Shown: piece after piece, positions 50,841-62,463 of the stretch
How positions within the stretch are numbered: the first letter of the stretch is position 1
How the letters are laid out: every line of letters begins with the position of its first letter
NCBI GenBank assembly: GCA_018873245.2
Contig: JAEMBT020000009.1
Span: 16,363,794 to 16,427,793 of the forward strand
From: Archegozetes longisetosus
Lineage: Eukaryota; Arthropoda; Arachnida; Sarcoptiformes; Trhypochthoniidae
Reading direction: 5' to 3'
DNA length: 64,000 nucleotides
The notes under the pieces: model-generated
Told to the model about the DNA's origin: nothing
Seen by the model: only the letters and a program-made list of their open reading frames with translations
Database searches by the model: none
Translations under genes and position numbers: made by a program

Positions 50841-53385
50841 ATATCTTTATATGAAGCTGACTCAAAAATCAATTCATACTTTCAAATTGATTATCAAAGC
50901 ATAAACAGAAGCCCTCAATGATTTTTATTTAAAATGAATTTTTCTTCTGGTTATCAATTATAGGCTAGGTTAGAATTTGCATTAAACATATTACAGATAA
51001 CTTTTTGGATGCTTATTCTGATAGCATATGAGGTTTAAAGTCATATTGATTTTTGGTATAAAAATAAAATCCATTTAAAAACAGACTTCAATTTGACTTC
51101 ACATACCATATTTTAAATTCAAATCACTTTTCTCTGAAAGTTTGAAAATATTCGCTTCAATAGATATGATTATTTTGAGTTATCATTTAGTTTTATAAAC
51201 GTTTTGTCCAATCGTTTTGGATCTAATAATTGGCGAATTTTCTCAAATGTGCAAATTATTTCGCGGATATTCTCAATTTTCACAACAAAATGTCTCAAAA
51301 GACCATTAGAAATGACAAAAAATACTTATAAAAATAATATCAATTTCCATTTAAAAATCAAAATCATAATCATAATCACTTGGAAAGTTTTGCAAACATT
51401 AAGTGAATTGATAGGTAAGAATGACTTTCATTTGACTCACTTATAATAAGCTTTTAGACCAATTATTCAGAATAACAGTTATTTTGAACAAACAATATTT
51501 GATAGAGAAAGTACTCCATTAAACCTAATTAGAAACAAATTTCAAAGTCATTGACTTTTAATGTATTTATAGTAAAGTTTAACCTTTAACACTATCCATT
51601 AAATTGACAGACATTGAGATAATTAAGTGAACATTTAAGCTTAAAATGCAAATAATTGATTTAAATATTGAAATACTGTCATGTTATTTAAATAATTACT
51701 CTAATCACTTCTAACCCATTTTCTGTGACTATACGATCTCGAAATTTACAGGGATCCAAGATCATTTTTCTTACCTTTCATAATTTATCTTACTTTTCAC
51801 TATATCTTTTTAACTCTTTTCAATCTTATTTTTGTTTTTGTTTTTGTCTTATTTCTGCTTTATAAACCGATAATAAATTGTCTATATTCAGAAACAATTC
51901 CTTTTAAGATAAAAATTTTCAATTTTGAATTTTATCAAAAGTACAAAAAAAATTTGAAATTGAAAGCTCTTATAAAATCTGATCTGAAATCGTGTTTCGC
52001 ATGAATTATTATGAAAATGAAATCAAACTTACAAACGTTTAAAGTGATTGACAGAATATTAATTTGAATAATTGCATTGCTAGTAAAGAACAAATAACTG
52101 ATAATAAGAGCAATCATTTTTAACAAAACAAATTACAATAATTCTAACTTCACTTTAAGTCATGTTTGTCAACTATTCAGAAAAATCACTACAAATTGCT
52201 TTCGAAATTCAAATTAAAAGTTCACATAAAGAAGTCCTTAAACTATCTAAAAGTGATAATTAAGAGAAAGTATTCCTAAACTATTTTTCATTTATTACTT
52301 TGAACTTCAATTCTCAAAGGTTTTAATTCTACAAATAATGCTTAGAAACAATATAGAATTAGGCGCAACTTCAAAATAAGTATTATAATCTTGCTGGCTT
52401 TTGAATAGTTTTCAGCAATTAATTAGTAGTTAATTAAATCCGAAAACAAAATTAATGAGTAACTTTGAAAATTTTGAAATTTATGAATAATATTTAAAAT
52501 TTTCAATTTAGTATTAAATCATCATTAAGCAGAAAACATGAAACAAAGTGTCAGAAAACAATTAAGTTGATTAAAGGTAATAACGATGAAAAGTTCACAC
52601 GAGAAAATTTGACGGTTCACTTGACTCTGATTATTGAACAGGCGCTCCATTGAGTTTTGGCACAAGTTTACATAACTAGAGAAAGTTGCGAACTTTTCAT
52701 TATTTTTCATTATTTTCCAAACACTTTCTTCAATTAAATCACTGCTAACTTCAATCTTCCAACTAATGGTTCTCTGAATTCCAGAAACTAATGAGTTGAG
52801 AAAATAGAGGCTAAAATTTGCATATTCTTAATAATCAATTCTAACACAGAATTTTGATTGAATTGATGAGAATATAGAGAATTTTAAATAAAAAATAAGT
52901 GAAAGTAAAGAAGTTATAAAAATAAAAAAAAAATAAAAGTTGAAATGAGATAAGAATTAAATTGAATTAAAGAAAAGTTAGACTTCCGATAGTATAACAA
53001 TTAAAAGCAAATAATTAAAGCTAACAATTAGCATGAATTAAGTGATAACAAGACATGACAGATCCTTTACTTCCTTCTCAAGATACAAAAAACATATTTC
53101 CAATAACTTTACGCTCTCTTTAATTGTCAACTATTTGATTGTCTGAAATACCAATTGTTTGAGCTATAAGTTAATTATCATAATCTTGAATATGTATTTG
53201 AACAAAAATTGAGTCAATTAGGTATAGAAAAACTATAGAGACACTGATACCAATTCGTGCCTTAAATATACTTTACATCACTTAAAACAATTCAATTATG
53301 AAAAAAATACTAAATATTTAGTCGATTAGCTCAATGTCTAAACTCCACCCAAAGAAAACATTTTTTCTATCAAACTGCCATTGAG

Positions 53386-53393
53386 TATATAAA
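53386..53393 (+). promoter_or_regulatory. TATA box of the cuticle protein gene
   Basis: TATATAAA lies 72 nt upstream of the ATG. A start site is expected about 30 nt downstream, near 53,416; an arthropod initiator-like TTCAGTC lies at 53,431-53,437. TATA-driven transcription with a short leader is usual for arthropod cuticle genes, which are expressed in pulses around the moult. Confidence 0.65.
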
Positions 53394-53464
53394 CTGAATA
53401 GATTTACTACCAAGACATTCATACTTTAGATTCAGTCTAAACAGATCAGATCAGTTCCTTTAAT

Positions 53465-54334
53465 ATGGTTTGCTTAAAGGTGTGCTTAATGTTCAACATT
53501 TGATTTGTTATTCAACTTATTCAACTGTTTTCTATTTCTAATATCTAGTCTGTGATTGTATTACTGCCTGTAGTCTTTGCTCTGGCATTAGGCGGCGGAT
53601 ACGGTGGTGGTGCCAGTGGCGGAAATTCCAATTCTTGGAGAAAACAAGATGTAATTGTGACTTTATAGTCAAGCTCAATTATCTCCATTAATTTCTATCC
53701 TTTGTTTAGGACCATGGCAACTATGCTTTTAATTATGACATAACTGATCCATGGGGCGCGAAGAATTCTAGACAAGAATCTGGTGACGGTTGGGGCAATA
53801 AGGTATCTGATTATGCTAACTCTCATTCCACTAGTAAATACAATGTATTAACTGTACTTTAGGCTGGCTCTTATAGTCTCTATGATACAGATGGCAGAAT
53901 GCGAATTGTCGACTATGTAAGTCTAACTATCACTTTTCACTTTCCAACTTATTTTCTATTATTTCTAATCTCAGGTCGCTGACAAACAAGGATTCAGGTA
54001 ACCCTTATAGATTTATGTCAAATTTTGCCTAATATATCAATTGTTTGTTAATATTCAGAGCAAAAATTCGATCGAACGAACCTGGTATGTGATTCATACT
54101 TATGATTATATTGGTTTCTAATACTATTTCTAAATTATTTTGACAGGAGTGGTTACCCATCAGGCGGCTGATGCTTGGTATAACGCTCAGGGAGGCCAAG
54201 GAGGTCACGGAGGCCAAGGAGGTCACGGGGGATTCAGGTATCTTATATAAATAAGTTTGATCTCCAGTCTCCATCTAATCAGACAATTGTTGAATTACAG
54301 CTACTCCAGCGGTACTGGTGGAGGAAAATGGTAG
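53465..54334 (+). CDS. Cuticle protein with Rebers-Riddiford domain (CPR family), complete, eight exons
   Basis: Secreted chitin-binding structural protein of the exoskeleton. Exons: 53,465-53,479, 53,549-53,650, 53,710-53,802, 53,863-53,916, 53,975-53,997, 54,059-54,084, 54,147-54,237 and 54,301-54,334; 145 aa. Residues 1 to about 18 are a signal peptide (MVCLK, then a hydrophobic core), split after codon 5 by an intron as in many arthropod cuticle genes. A Gly-rich linker follows, then the NYAFNYDITDPWG segment (43-55) and the Rebers-Riddiford consensus at residues 72-97, with the G-x7-DG-x6-Y-x-AD-x2-GF-x-A spacing exact, then NEPG (102-105), characteristic of chelicerate members. The C terminus has Gly-Gly-Gln/His repeats. 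Introns are all 58-69 nt. Exons 5 (23 nt) and 6 (26 nt) are micro-exons cutting through the conserved domain. Every junction keeps frame, so I am confident in the model. Confidence 0.92.
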
Positions 54335-54666
54335 AAATGGTAGAAATACTTAACTGCTTCAACCTAGTAGACTTTCATCTAACTGCTTCAACTTTGTAGA
54401 CACTCATCTAGCTGCTTCTTTTCAACTATGTGCTTAGTATTTAAATTTTCTAATTCGACTTTATTGTGAACATTTATCAACTATTTAGAGGATTATATTC
54501 TGTGGCCAATGATTTGGGAAATCAGATAAAACATTTACTTAAAATAGGAAGTGTAAAAAACAAATTAAACTATCGCTTTAACGAAAAGTAGTTAACGTTA
54601 TTTATTGCTCAATTACCTTATTGTTACTACGATAACTTATTTTTAGCTAATTATATATTTGAAAAT

Positions 54667-54673
54667 AAAATAC
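54667..54673 (+). terminator. Candidate polyadenylation signal of the cuticle gene
   Basis: AAATAAA-type hexamer in GAAAATAAAATAC, about 330 nt after the stop codon, in AT-rich sequence where such hexamers also arise by chance. Confidence 0.4.
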
Positions 54674-55025
54674 ATTTTACTTTTGACTCGCTTCGATGAA
54701 TTATTTTAGAAACTGATCTAAATCGATAGTAAAAGTTGTTTAGAATATTTGAAAAGTAATAAACAATAATTTCAACAGTAATAAACATTTTTTGAAATAT
54801 ATTTCTTACACAATGCGTGACTCATATCAATATAAACTTAACTTATTATGTCTTAGTACATAATTTCCATCCAAAGATCATATGCGTGTCTAATATTCAT
54901 CTTATGTTCATTTAAAAACGTTGAACAAGTAATCGATATATACCATTAATTCCAGTTCTATTTTCAACAATTATTATCTTCAATCATCACAATAAGTGAT
55001 AATTGAATGAAAGTTTCACTATGAG

Positions 55026-55064
55026 CTAGGTTAGATTAGGTTAGGTTAGATTAAGTTAGGTTAG
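55026..55064 (+). repeat. TTAGG-type patch
   Basis: Seven to eight TTAGG pentamers with TTAGA and TTAAG variants. Confidence 0.8.
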
Positions 55065-55547
55065 TATGAAACTAAAGTTTTTCTTCATTATTGTTATGAC
55101 ATTTTTAGATATATTAATCGTAATTCAACAGCAATGATAATCATTAACTGAATCATTAGTTGTCATATTAATCGATAGTTTTATTGACAACTAGTTGGAG
55201 ACATGAAGTTTTCCAAACATTCATAACTAATATATTAATAGCTAGCTAAGTGTTTTCAGATGTTCTGAAGGTTAAGAAAAGGTTAAGAAAAGGTTTGAAA
55301 TGTTGAGATAATTTGAGAAAATATTTGAAAAAACATGTTTATTATGTATAACATTGAATTGAAAAGAAGATTTTGATAATATTTACATAAAATGAAACGA
55401 TAAAATAAAAATAACGATAAATATAATATATATGAGACATAATACTATATAAGTATATAATAATAATAATAATAATATAATAATATAATTATAAGAATGA
55501 ATTGATGATGACTTAGTAAAAGTAAAATTTATAATAATAATAATACA

Positions 55548-55552
55548 GACGC

Positions 55553-55587
<35 letters not shown>
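55548..55587. repeat. (TAA)n microsatellite
   Basis: About 40 nt of TAA trinucleotides, with smaller TAA runs nearby (55,460-55,480 and 55,960-55,980). Confidence 0.9.
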
Positions 55588-55882
55588 GGTCAGCTTAAAA
55601 TCAATAAGAAATGATTGGTATTTGGTACGTAACATACTCCAAACAAGTAGCGTTCAAATCAATAGCTCCATATAATTTAGGTACTAATTGACCAAGTTAC
55701 CTATTCATATTAGGTACTTATTCACCTAACTCTCTCTTCTTATTTGTCTTATCTTTTCAGTAAACGTCAATCAATATTACAATTAATGACTAGACATTTA
55801 TAATAGTAATAGTTATAATAATTAATAATTAATAATAACATATATATCAATAACAGTATTGAAAATGAATGCAAATAATGCA

Positions 55883-55928
55883 TGGAGAGAGAGATAGAGA
55901 GTGAAAGAGAGAGAGATAGAGAGTAAGA
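55883..55928. repeat. Interrupted (GA)n tract
   Basis: GAGAGA runs broken by GATA and GTGAAA variants. Confidence 0.85.
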
Positions 55929-56808
55929 GCGGCACTAATTTATATAATAATATATAATAATTAATAATAATAATAATTAATATGAAAAGATTTAATTAAA
56001 ATATGATTTATATATATGACAAGGTATGTTCCTTACAACATAGTTATATATCTTTTATAATTCAACTCTCTAGTCAAACTCCAATAATTAGTTATTATAC
56101 ATCTTTGAATATATATATATATATATATATACTTTTCATCTTCTTTACTTAACTCTTTAACTTTAATTTAACTCATTATATAACTGATTATATATATATA
56201 TATATCTGTCATCATAGCACTCTATATACTCTTCAATATACATTTCAACATATTCATTAATATATACGTTCAATATATTAAATATATCAATCTAACATGT
56301 CAATTTAACATATCAATTCAACATATCCTTCAATACAATCATCAATGCATTATTGAATATATTCTCCAAAACAAATCATTATTATATATATATATTTATA
56401 TTTATGTATTTAATGGACATTTATATGTCCACAGCTTGATTTATGACCATATCATAAATGACTAGAATTAAGTCTATTTTAATATTAATGTCAATATGTG
56501 ATGATGCCTCTTTTGTGTATTTATATTCGTTTATGTTTTACTTTTATTACTATATTACCTCCCTCCTTTTTTCGTTTCTATTTATGCCTCTCTTTTCTGT
56601 TTGTCTCTTCTCTGTTCTCTTTTTCTGTTAACTTTGAATTTTTCTGTTTTTTTTAAAGTTCGGAAACTTCTGAACATTTGAAACTCCCAGTTTAAAAAAT
56701 CAAAATAAATAAATATTAAACCTGATCATTGAACTAGACTTGATATAAACCGGAAAGTATTGATAATTGAATTAGCATTGACTACAATGAGATTCAAAAA
56801 TAAAAATA

Positions 56809-56862
56809 AAATAATAATCAAACTAATAATCAAACTAATAATCAAACTAATAATCAAACTAA
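56809..56862. repeat. 13-nt minisatellite, four units
   Basis: Four near-perfect copies of ATAATCAAACTA-type units. Confidence 0.9.
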
Positions 56863-57191
56863 CAGTAGAATTGCATTTAACGCCCATATAGATAGTCATA
56901 ACTCTAAACTAATCAAACTAATAATAAATGCCGTCAAATAGTTAAAGTTAGCATGTTAAATTAGAAACTTAAAATCAATCAATTCAATCTACAAATATTG
57001 ATTTAGTCTACTTATATCTAAAATAATAGTTGACATCTAAGGGCGTTAACTGTAATGTTAATCCTTTACAAGTCATAATTCAATCATATCTTTTTCAGAT
57101 AAATCATAGGAATAGTCAGCAATTGTTAGGAATTGTCAATTTGAAATCGATTCTCGTGTTGAAAGAGTGACTGAAAAAGGATATTCATATC

Positions 57192-57193
<2 letters not shown>

Positions 57194-57231
<38 letters not shown>

Positions 57232-57250
57232 AAGAGAGGGGAGAGAGAGT
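57194..57250. repeat. (GA)n tract with an internal G run
   Basis: GA repeat of about 30 nt followed by eight G, then AAGAGAGG and more GA. The purine-only strand is about 57 nt long. Confidence 0.9.
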
Positions 57251-57617
57251 CAGAAACAGTGAGAATCAGAGAATTACAGATACATGAAATATAACAGAAT
57301 GTATAGATAAATCCCATATTGACAATAATTAAATTAATAAGTTAGTTTAGTATAGTTGAAGTGAATATTTAGATTGAAAATTGATTGCACATAGAAAAGC
57401 GAACCAAATAACATTAGACCTAACATTGTTAGCTCTGTTATCATATTAGACCTTAATCATCAGGTCCACTATCATGTCAATTATCAGTGTCTCTATTTGT
57501 ATATATTAATAATTATCTTATATAACACTTGAGAGTAAAGACATAATAAAAGTGTGCTAAAAGTCAGCATAAAATATATATAATTAATAAAATGCGTTTG
57601 TTGTATTTTTAATCTTA

Positions 57618-57660
57618 TCCAATAATCTTATCCTATAATCTTATCCTATAATCTTATCCG
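57618..57660. repeat. 14-nt tandem repeat, three units
   Basis: Three copies of ATAATCTTATCCTAT-type units. Confidence 0.85.
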
Positions 57661-58001
57661 ATATGGCACTGGTGTCCGTTTTAGTGCTAAAACGATGAGT
57701 ATAAGGTATTTATCAAATCCTAATATTATCTCTCATCAAACCAATCCGAGCCTAGACACAGTTCGCTGGTTGGCAACGATCACAAGACATCGGTGATGAG
57801 AATGATGAACAATAACTTAACACATATTTAAAGAACTATAAACAATATGAGTTAGAAGAGGAGAAATAAGTAAAGGCGTTGTCAAATAGAAACTAGAAGT
57901 GCCGCTATAGCGAGTCTTCATTATGGAGCTAGATTCTGATTCTGGTTGTGATTCTGGTTCTGATTCTGGTTCTGGTTGTGATTCTCTCTTGCATTCATCA
58001 C

Positions 58002-58059
58002 TCATTTATCGTTATCTTCGTCCATTGGTTCTTCCATGCGACGATTTGATTCAGGACTA
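58002..58059 (-). CDS. HDAC4: HDAC terminal coding exon (EEPM tail)
   Basis: Acceptor CATAACAG at 58,060 opens a 58-nt exon encoding [18 protein letters not shown] and a TGA stop. The preceding exon can end at CACAA followed by GTATTG (58,270), which makes AAT across the junction. RRMEEPMDE aligns with the DEEPMEEE tail of vertebrate HDAC4, which supports splicing. If that intron is retained, the protein instead stops two codons on, at TGA 58,264-58,266 (ending AHKY). Confidence 0.8.
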
Positions 58060-61000
58060 CTGTTATGAGAAATTGTTGTTAATTATACATATGATAGACG
58101 TGAATGTTACTAAAGGTCGACAGTCTTATATCAAATCAAATCAAATCAAATCAATTAATAATGGATTAAATGAAAGGTGAGAATCTTATACGAAATCAAA
58201 TGAATTAATAGCAAATCTAATAAAAGGTCAATCGCCTAATCAGGAAAAGAACATAAAAACAAATCAATACTTGTGAGCCTGTCTCATAGTTAGTGAGGCT
58301 AAAGCAGTGACTGTTTCACACTCTTCTTTCTCTTTTCTTTGAGCTTCGATCAAATCGCAATCGATCAGATGAGCCCAACGTCTCAGTATTGGCCAATGAG
58401 GTCCTAATATGTAGAATAATATGTAAGTTAGGTCTAAATCAGGTCTAAATTACGCCTAAATTACGTCTAAATTACGTCTGAATTACGTCTGAATTACGTC
58501 TGAATTACGTCTAAATTATGTCTAAATTAGATATCAGTTATACCGTGAATAGCTATAACACGATTTAGTATATCTACTGCGCTCTGACACGGCTTTCGAG
58601 TCATCTCTTCTTCTTTGAATGTTGATATTTCATCGCCTAGAAGTGCAGCAACGCATTCTTGAGAACAGTCACAAATTGATGGCAAGTCATATCTGAAAGA
58701 GAAAGTGGATTAGTGGTAAAGTTGAGCTAAGATGAAGTTAGGTTGGGTTGGGTTAGGTTAGGTTAAACCATACCCTCCTTCCAGTGCCAGCACCACTTTT
58801 CCATTGGCTAATGTCATCAACTGCTGAGTCATATAACCGAAACAACTGGAAGAGATTTGATATCCACCCAAAGGTGGAGGATGACCAGCAGCTGAATCGA
58901 AGCCACAGGCGACTAAGACAATATCAGGATTGAACTCTCTCGCCACAGGCATGACAACAGTGCGAAAAGCAGCTAAATATTCCGCATCACCCATAGGAGG
59001 ATTGAGTGAGCCGCACCAACCAATATTTATGTTATAACCAGTTCCTTCTCCCACTCCGATCTCTTGTAGATCACCTGTTCCTGGGAAAAAGTTGCCGTCA
59101 TCGTGACGGTGCATTGAGATATACAGCACATGCGGGTCGTCGTAGAACATCTGCTGCAGACCGTTGCCGTGGTGTACATCCCAATCGACTATTAATATTT
59201 TATCAACTTTGAGCTTCATTTGTAACTGTTTAGCCGCGATGGCTATTGAGTTGAAAAAACAGAATCCCATTGCCTGTTGATGTTCTGCGTGACTACCAGG
59301 CGGTCGAACTACTGCGAAACCATTCTATTAAGACATAATAATTGAGCGATTAGTTGATGTGTTAGTTGTGGCATTGAAGATACTCAAGCTTACTTTGCAG
59401 TCACCAGAAGCTACTTTTAAGGCCAATTCAACAACACATCCTGTAAGAGTAATTAGAATGATGACATTGAATTAGATTAAACGACAAATATAGGAGTTAG
59501 GATCAAATAAGAATTGATAATTACCGGCTGCCATTCTGGCTGCACTTGAAGTTTGTGATTCATTCCATGTAGTATCTGAATCAACACCAATTCCACCACA
59601 GGGTAACATGACAAAACTTTTAATGGGAAGATCCGCTAAAGAAGAGATAATAAGTGTAAGAAATATATAAGAAAAGTAACATAACTATAGTCTAATAAAT
59701 AATATAATTATAATTTAATCAAAATACATACCCAGTTTAGCAGCATCTAATTTCTGTCTATTAAGAGGATTAGTACCAAATAATAAAGTGTAGGCTTCAC
59801 TATAGATAGAATTACAAATAACTAGATGAGCAAACTTATTGTTTCTAGCTGATTACAAATCTACTCCTACCTGTGACATGACTGTATTTCCTCTAAAGTT
59901 GCTTTTCTCGAACGAACTCTCTATCAAAACAAATGATAAATCAGATCAAAACCAAACACCAACAAAACACGAGAATCACTGACCTCACATCTAGAAGCCA
60001 AACCAGTTTCCTGAAGCCTAGCCCAAATGCTCTGAAGCCTACCACCATGTTCAGGATGATGAAAATTATCGGCACAAATGCACTGATGTTTAAGCATTAA
60101 ACTATCATAAACAAGTCCAGTAGTAAAGACATGACTCCTAGCAACAGCTAAAGAGTCTGGACTACCATTAGGACTCAACGTCACTAATGGACTGGAAAGA
60201 GTTCGAGACAATGGTCTGCATGGATGTGGATGATGTCCGGGCCTGGTATGAGCTGTTAATGGACTAACTCCTGGCTCGGCTTGAAATGAAAGTCTTGGCG
60301 ACATTAAGTCTCTTTGTTGTTGAAGGAATGCCTCGCGTTCTCTTTGCTGTCGGATCAGCTCGTTATCACTTGTGACCACACGTTTGCTTCGATCTGTCAG
60401 ATCGATGACGCCGTCGACGACGCCGTCGGGTCCGACTGGTGACAACGGACTCTCGTGATGTATCTCACTCATGGAATCTTTCATCTCTTGCGCCACCGCT
60501 GCTTCGGTCTCCTCCTCAACATTCTCGACAACCTGGCTCTTACTCGAAGCTCTGGTCAGAACAGTCTGTCGGATGTGTTGCTTGACCAGATTGCGCTGTT
60601 GTTGTTCGTAAAGCTGCTTCTCACGAAAGTATTGTTCACTTTGTTGTGGCGATAAAATGATTCCCTGGGCTCCCGGTTGTAGCATAGGATGGCCTAATGG
60701 CAGGGGAGCCGACTGTGTCCGACCCAAGGGCCGCTGAAGACTCTCTGCAGCCTTGCCTGAGCCACCTGCGAGTCTGTTATGACGCTTCCTGGGGGATAGG
60801 GGTAGACACCGCATCCGCTTGTGCTCGAGCTCCCTGGTGATGTACTTGTCTGAGACACTAGTGTTTGTGAGTTCCTTGTCTGTTCTAACACTTTCATTTG
60901 TTGTTGGATGTAGCTCGGACTTGTGGGCGGAGTGAACTCACCTTCGATTACTGCATATAATTTAGAATTTGTTATTTTATTATTATCTTTATTTGTTTTG

Positions 61001-62426
61001 TGAGTTTTTGTTATGATTTTGTTGTGATTCTGTTATGATTCTGTTGTGATTCTGTTATGATTCTGTAGTGATTCTGTTATGATTCTGTCATGATTCTGTT
61101 ATGATTCTGTCATGACTCTGTTGTGATTCTGTTGTGATTCTATTAAGATGTCTATTCATTATAATCCTTATTTACTACAAACACTACTAACTAAAATCCG
61201 AATAAACTAAAAAGCATTACCTGGTAGCGATGGATAGAATGGCAAAGTAGATGACGAATGGTGTGGATGACATGTGTTCAAAGGCATGGCTAATCTGAGA
61301 GCTCGAATTTGGGCTTCGCTAACAGTAGTGATAGGTTTGCCAGTCTCTTGTAGCTAAACATAAAGTAAATAATATTGAAAATACTTATCCCTAACTAAAA
61401 ACAAAATTCATATAAATTATTCTATGACTTCCACCAGAGTCTGATGTTTACTAACAGATCAATTCAATATTGTCTGCCATCAAGTATGCTATTATTAGAA
61501 ACTTAGCCATAAATTCTTAGCAATTCAATTAGAAATACGAATCAGTACTAAGTAACAAAAATAGAGAATTATTTAAATTGACTTACAGTCACTGCACTGG
61601 TTGTCGTATTTGGTACGTGTGGTCTTCCAAGTGATATATTTGGTAATGAAGGCGATGAATAAAGTGTTAGATCACAAACGCTGCCCTGATTTAATGAACT
61701 GAATGGTGATTGACTCGGCTCCTAATTGTGAAATTTAATTATTCATTAACTATTATGTTATTGAATTCATGCTTTTTTATATTTCTATATTGCTTCAATT
61801 GTCAATTGTTCAAATTTAATGACTAGATTAGATATAAAGCTTCGGAACGTTGACCAACAAAATAGTTCAATTCTGGTTCTTAGATCCCGATTTTTATATT
61901 GTAATTTTTAAATTTTGATTCTTATACTCTAACTTCTAATTCAAATTCTTATACTAAGATACTTACACTAAAATTGTTAAACTCTCATTCTAATATTGTA
62001 ACTCTGAAATTTTCATTCTTAGATTCTAAATCTTAAATTCTTAGAAAGTGAAGTAATGAAGATGATTTGGCGCTAGTTTGAGGGCATAATAGTAAATAAG
62101 AGAGAATAAGAATGAAAAGTTTTCTCAACAAAATCTTGGGCATCGTTCTAGATAGAGAGATATTCTGGTAGCTATTCTGGTAGATATTCTGGTAGAAGAC
62201 AGGGAGAGCAGCTAAATTAAGATCCGGGCACACCTCGCTCCTCTTCATAAGTGGATCCCGAAACATAAACAGTGCCAAGGCTTCTACTCATTGTTGGCAA
62301 TCCAAACATTCACTTCTGCTATACTTAGAATCAGCCCAATCCAAAAATATTACTTATGACGCGCCATTCCTTACTATCAAATCTTACTTTTGCTCAGTTC
62401 TTATTTTTATAACTATCTTGTCTTGA

Positions 62427-62463
<37 letters not shown>

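Larger units (their letters stand above)
48844..53385. other. Receptor 3' flank and AT-rich intergenic region
   Basis: No coding sequence is supported. The receptor 3' UTR occupies the start, and its end is unclear: ATTAAA is near 49,435 and AATAAA at 49,707. The rest holds TTAGG-type patches and a family B MITE-like copy. Confidence 0.55.
54700..58001. other. Repeat-dense spacer between the convergent cuticle and HDAC genes
   Basis: No gene is supported. The DNA is dominated by (TAA)n, (TA)n and (GA)n tracts and short tandem repeats. The last few hundred bases before 58,002 should be the HDAC 3' UTR (minus strand), including a GGTTCTGATTCT-type hexamer repeat at about 57,933-57,984 whose Asp-Ser-Gly plus-strand reading is probably an artefact. 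Confidence 0.6.

Noticed and set aside
54029-54274. Antisense open frame over cuticle exons 6 and 7
   Set aside because: Crosses true introns and mirrors the cuticle coding sequence.
57923-58180. Plus-strand frame with Asp-Ser-Gly repeats
   Set aside because: The repeat is a hexamer in the expected HDAC 3' UTR, and the frame covers the minus-strand EEPM exon and its acceptor; no independent evidence.
59006-59212. Plus-strand frame over the HDAC catalytic exon
   Set aside because: Shadow of the strongly supported minus-strand deacetylase exon.
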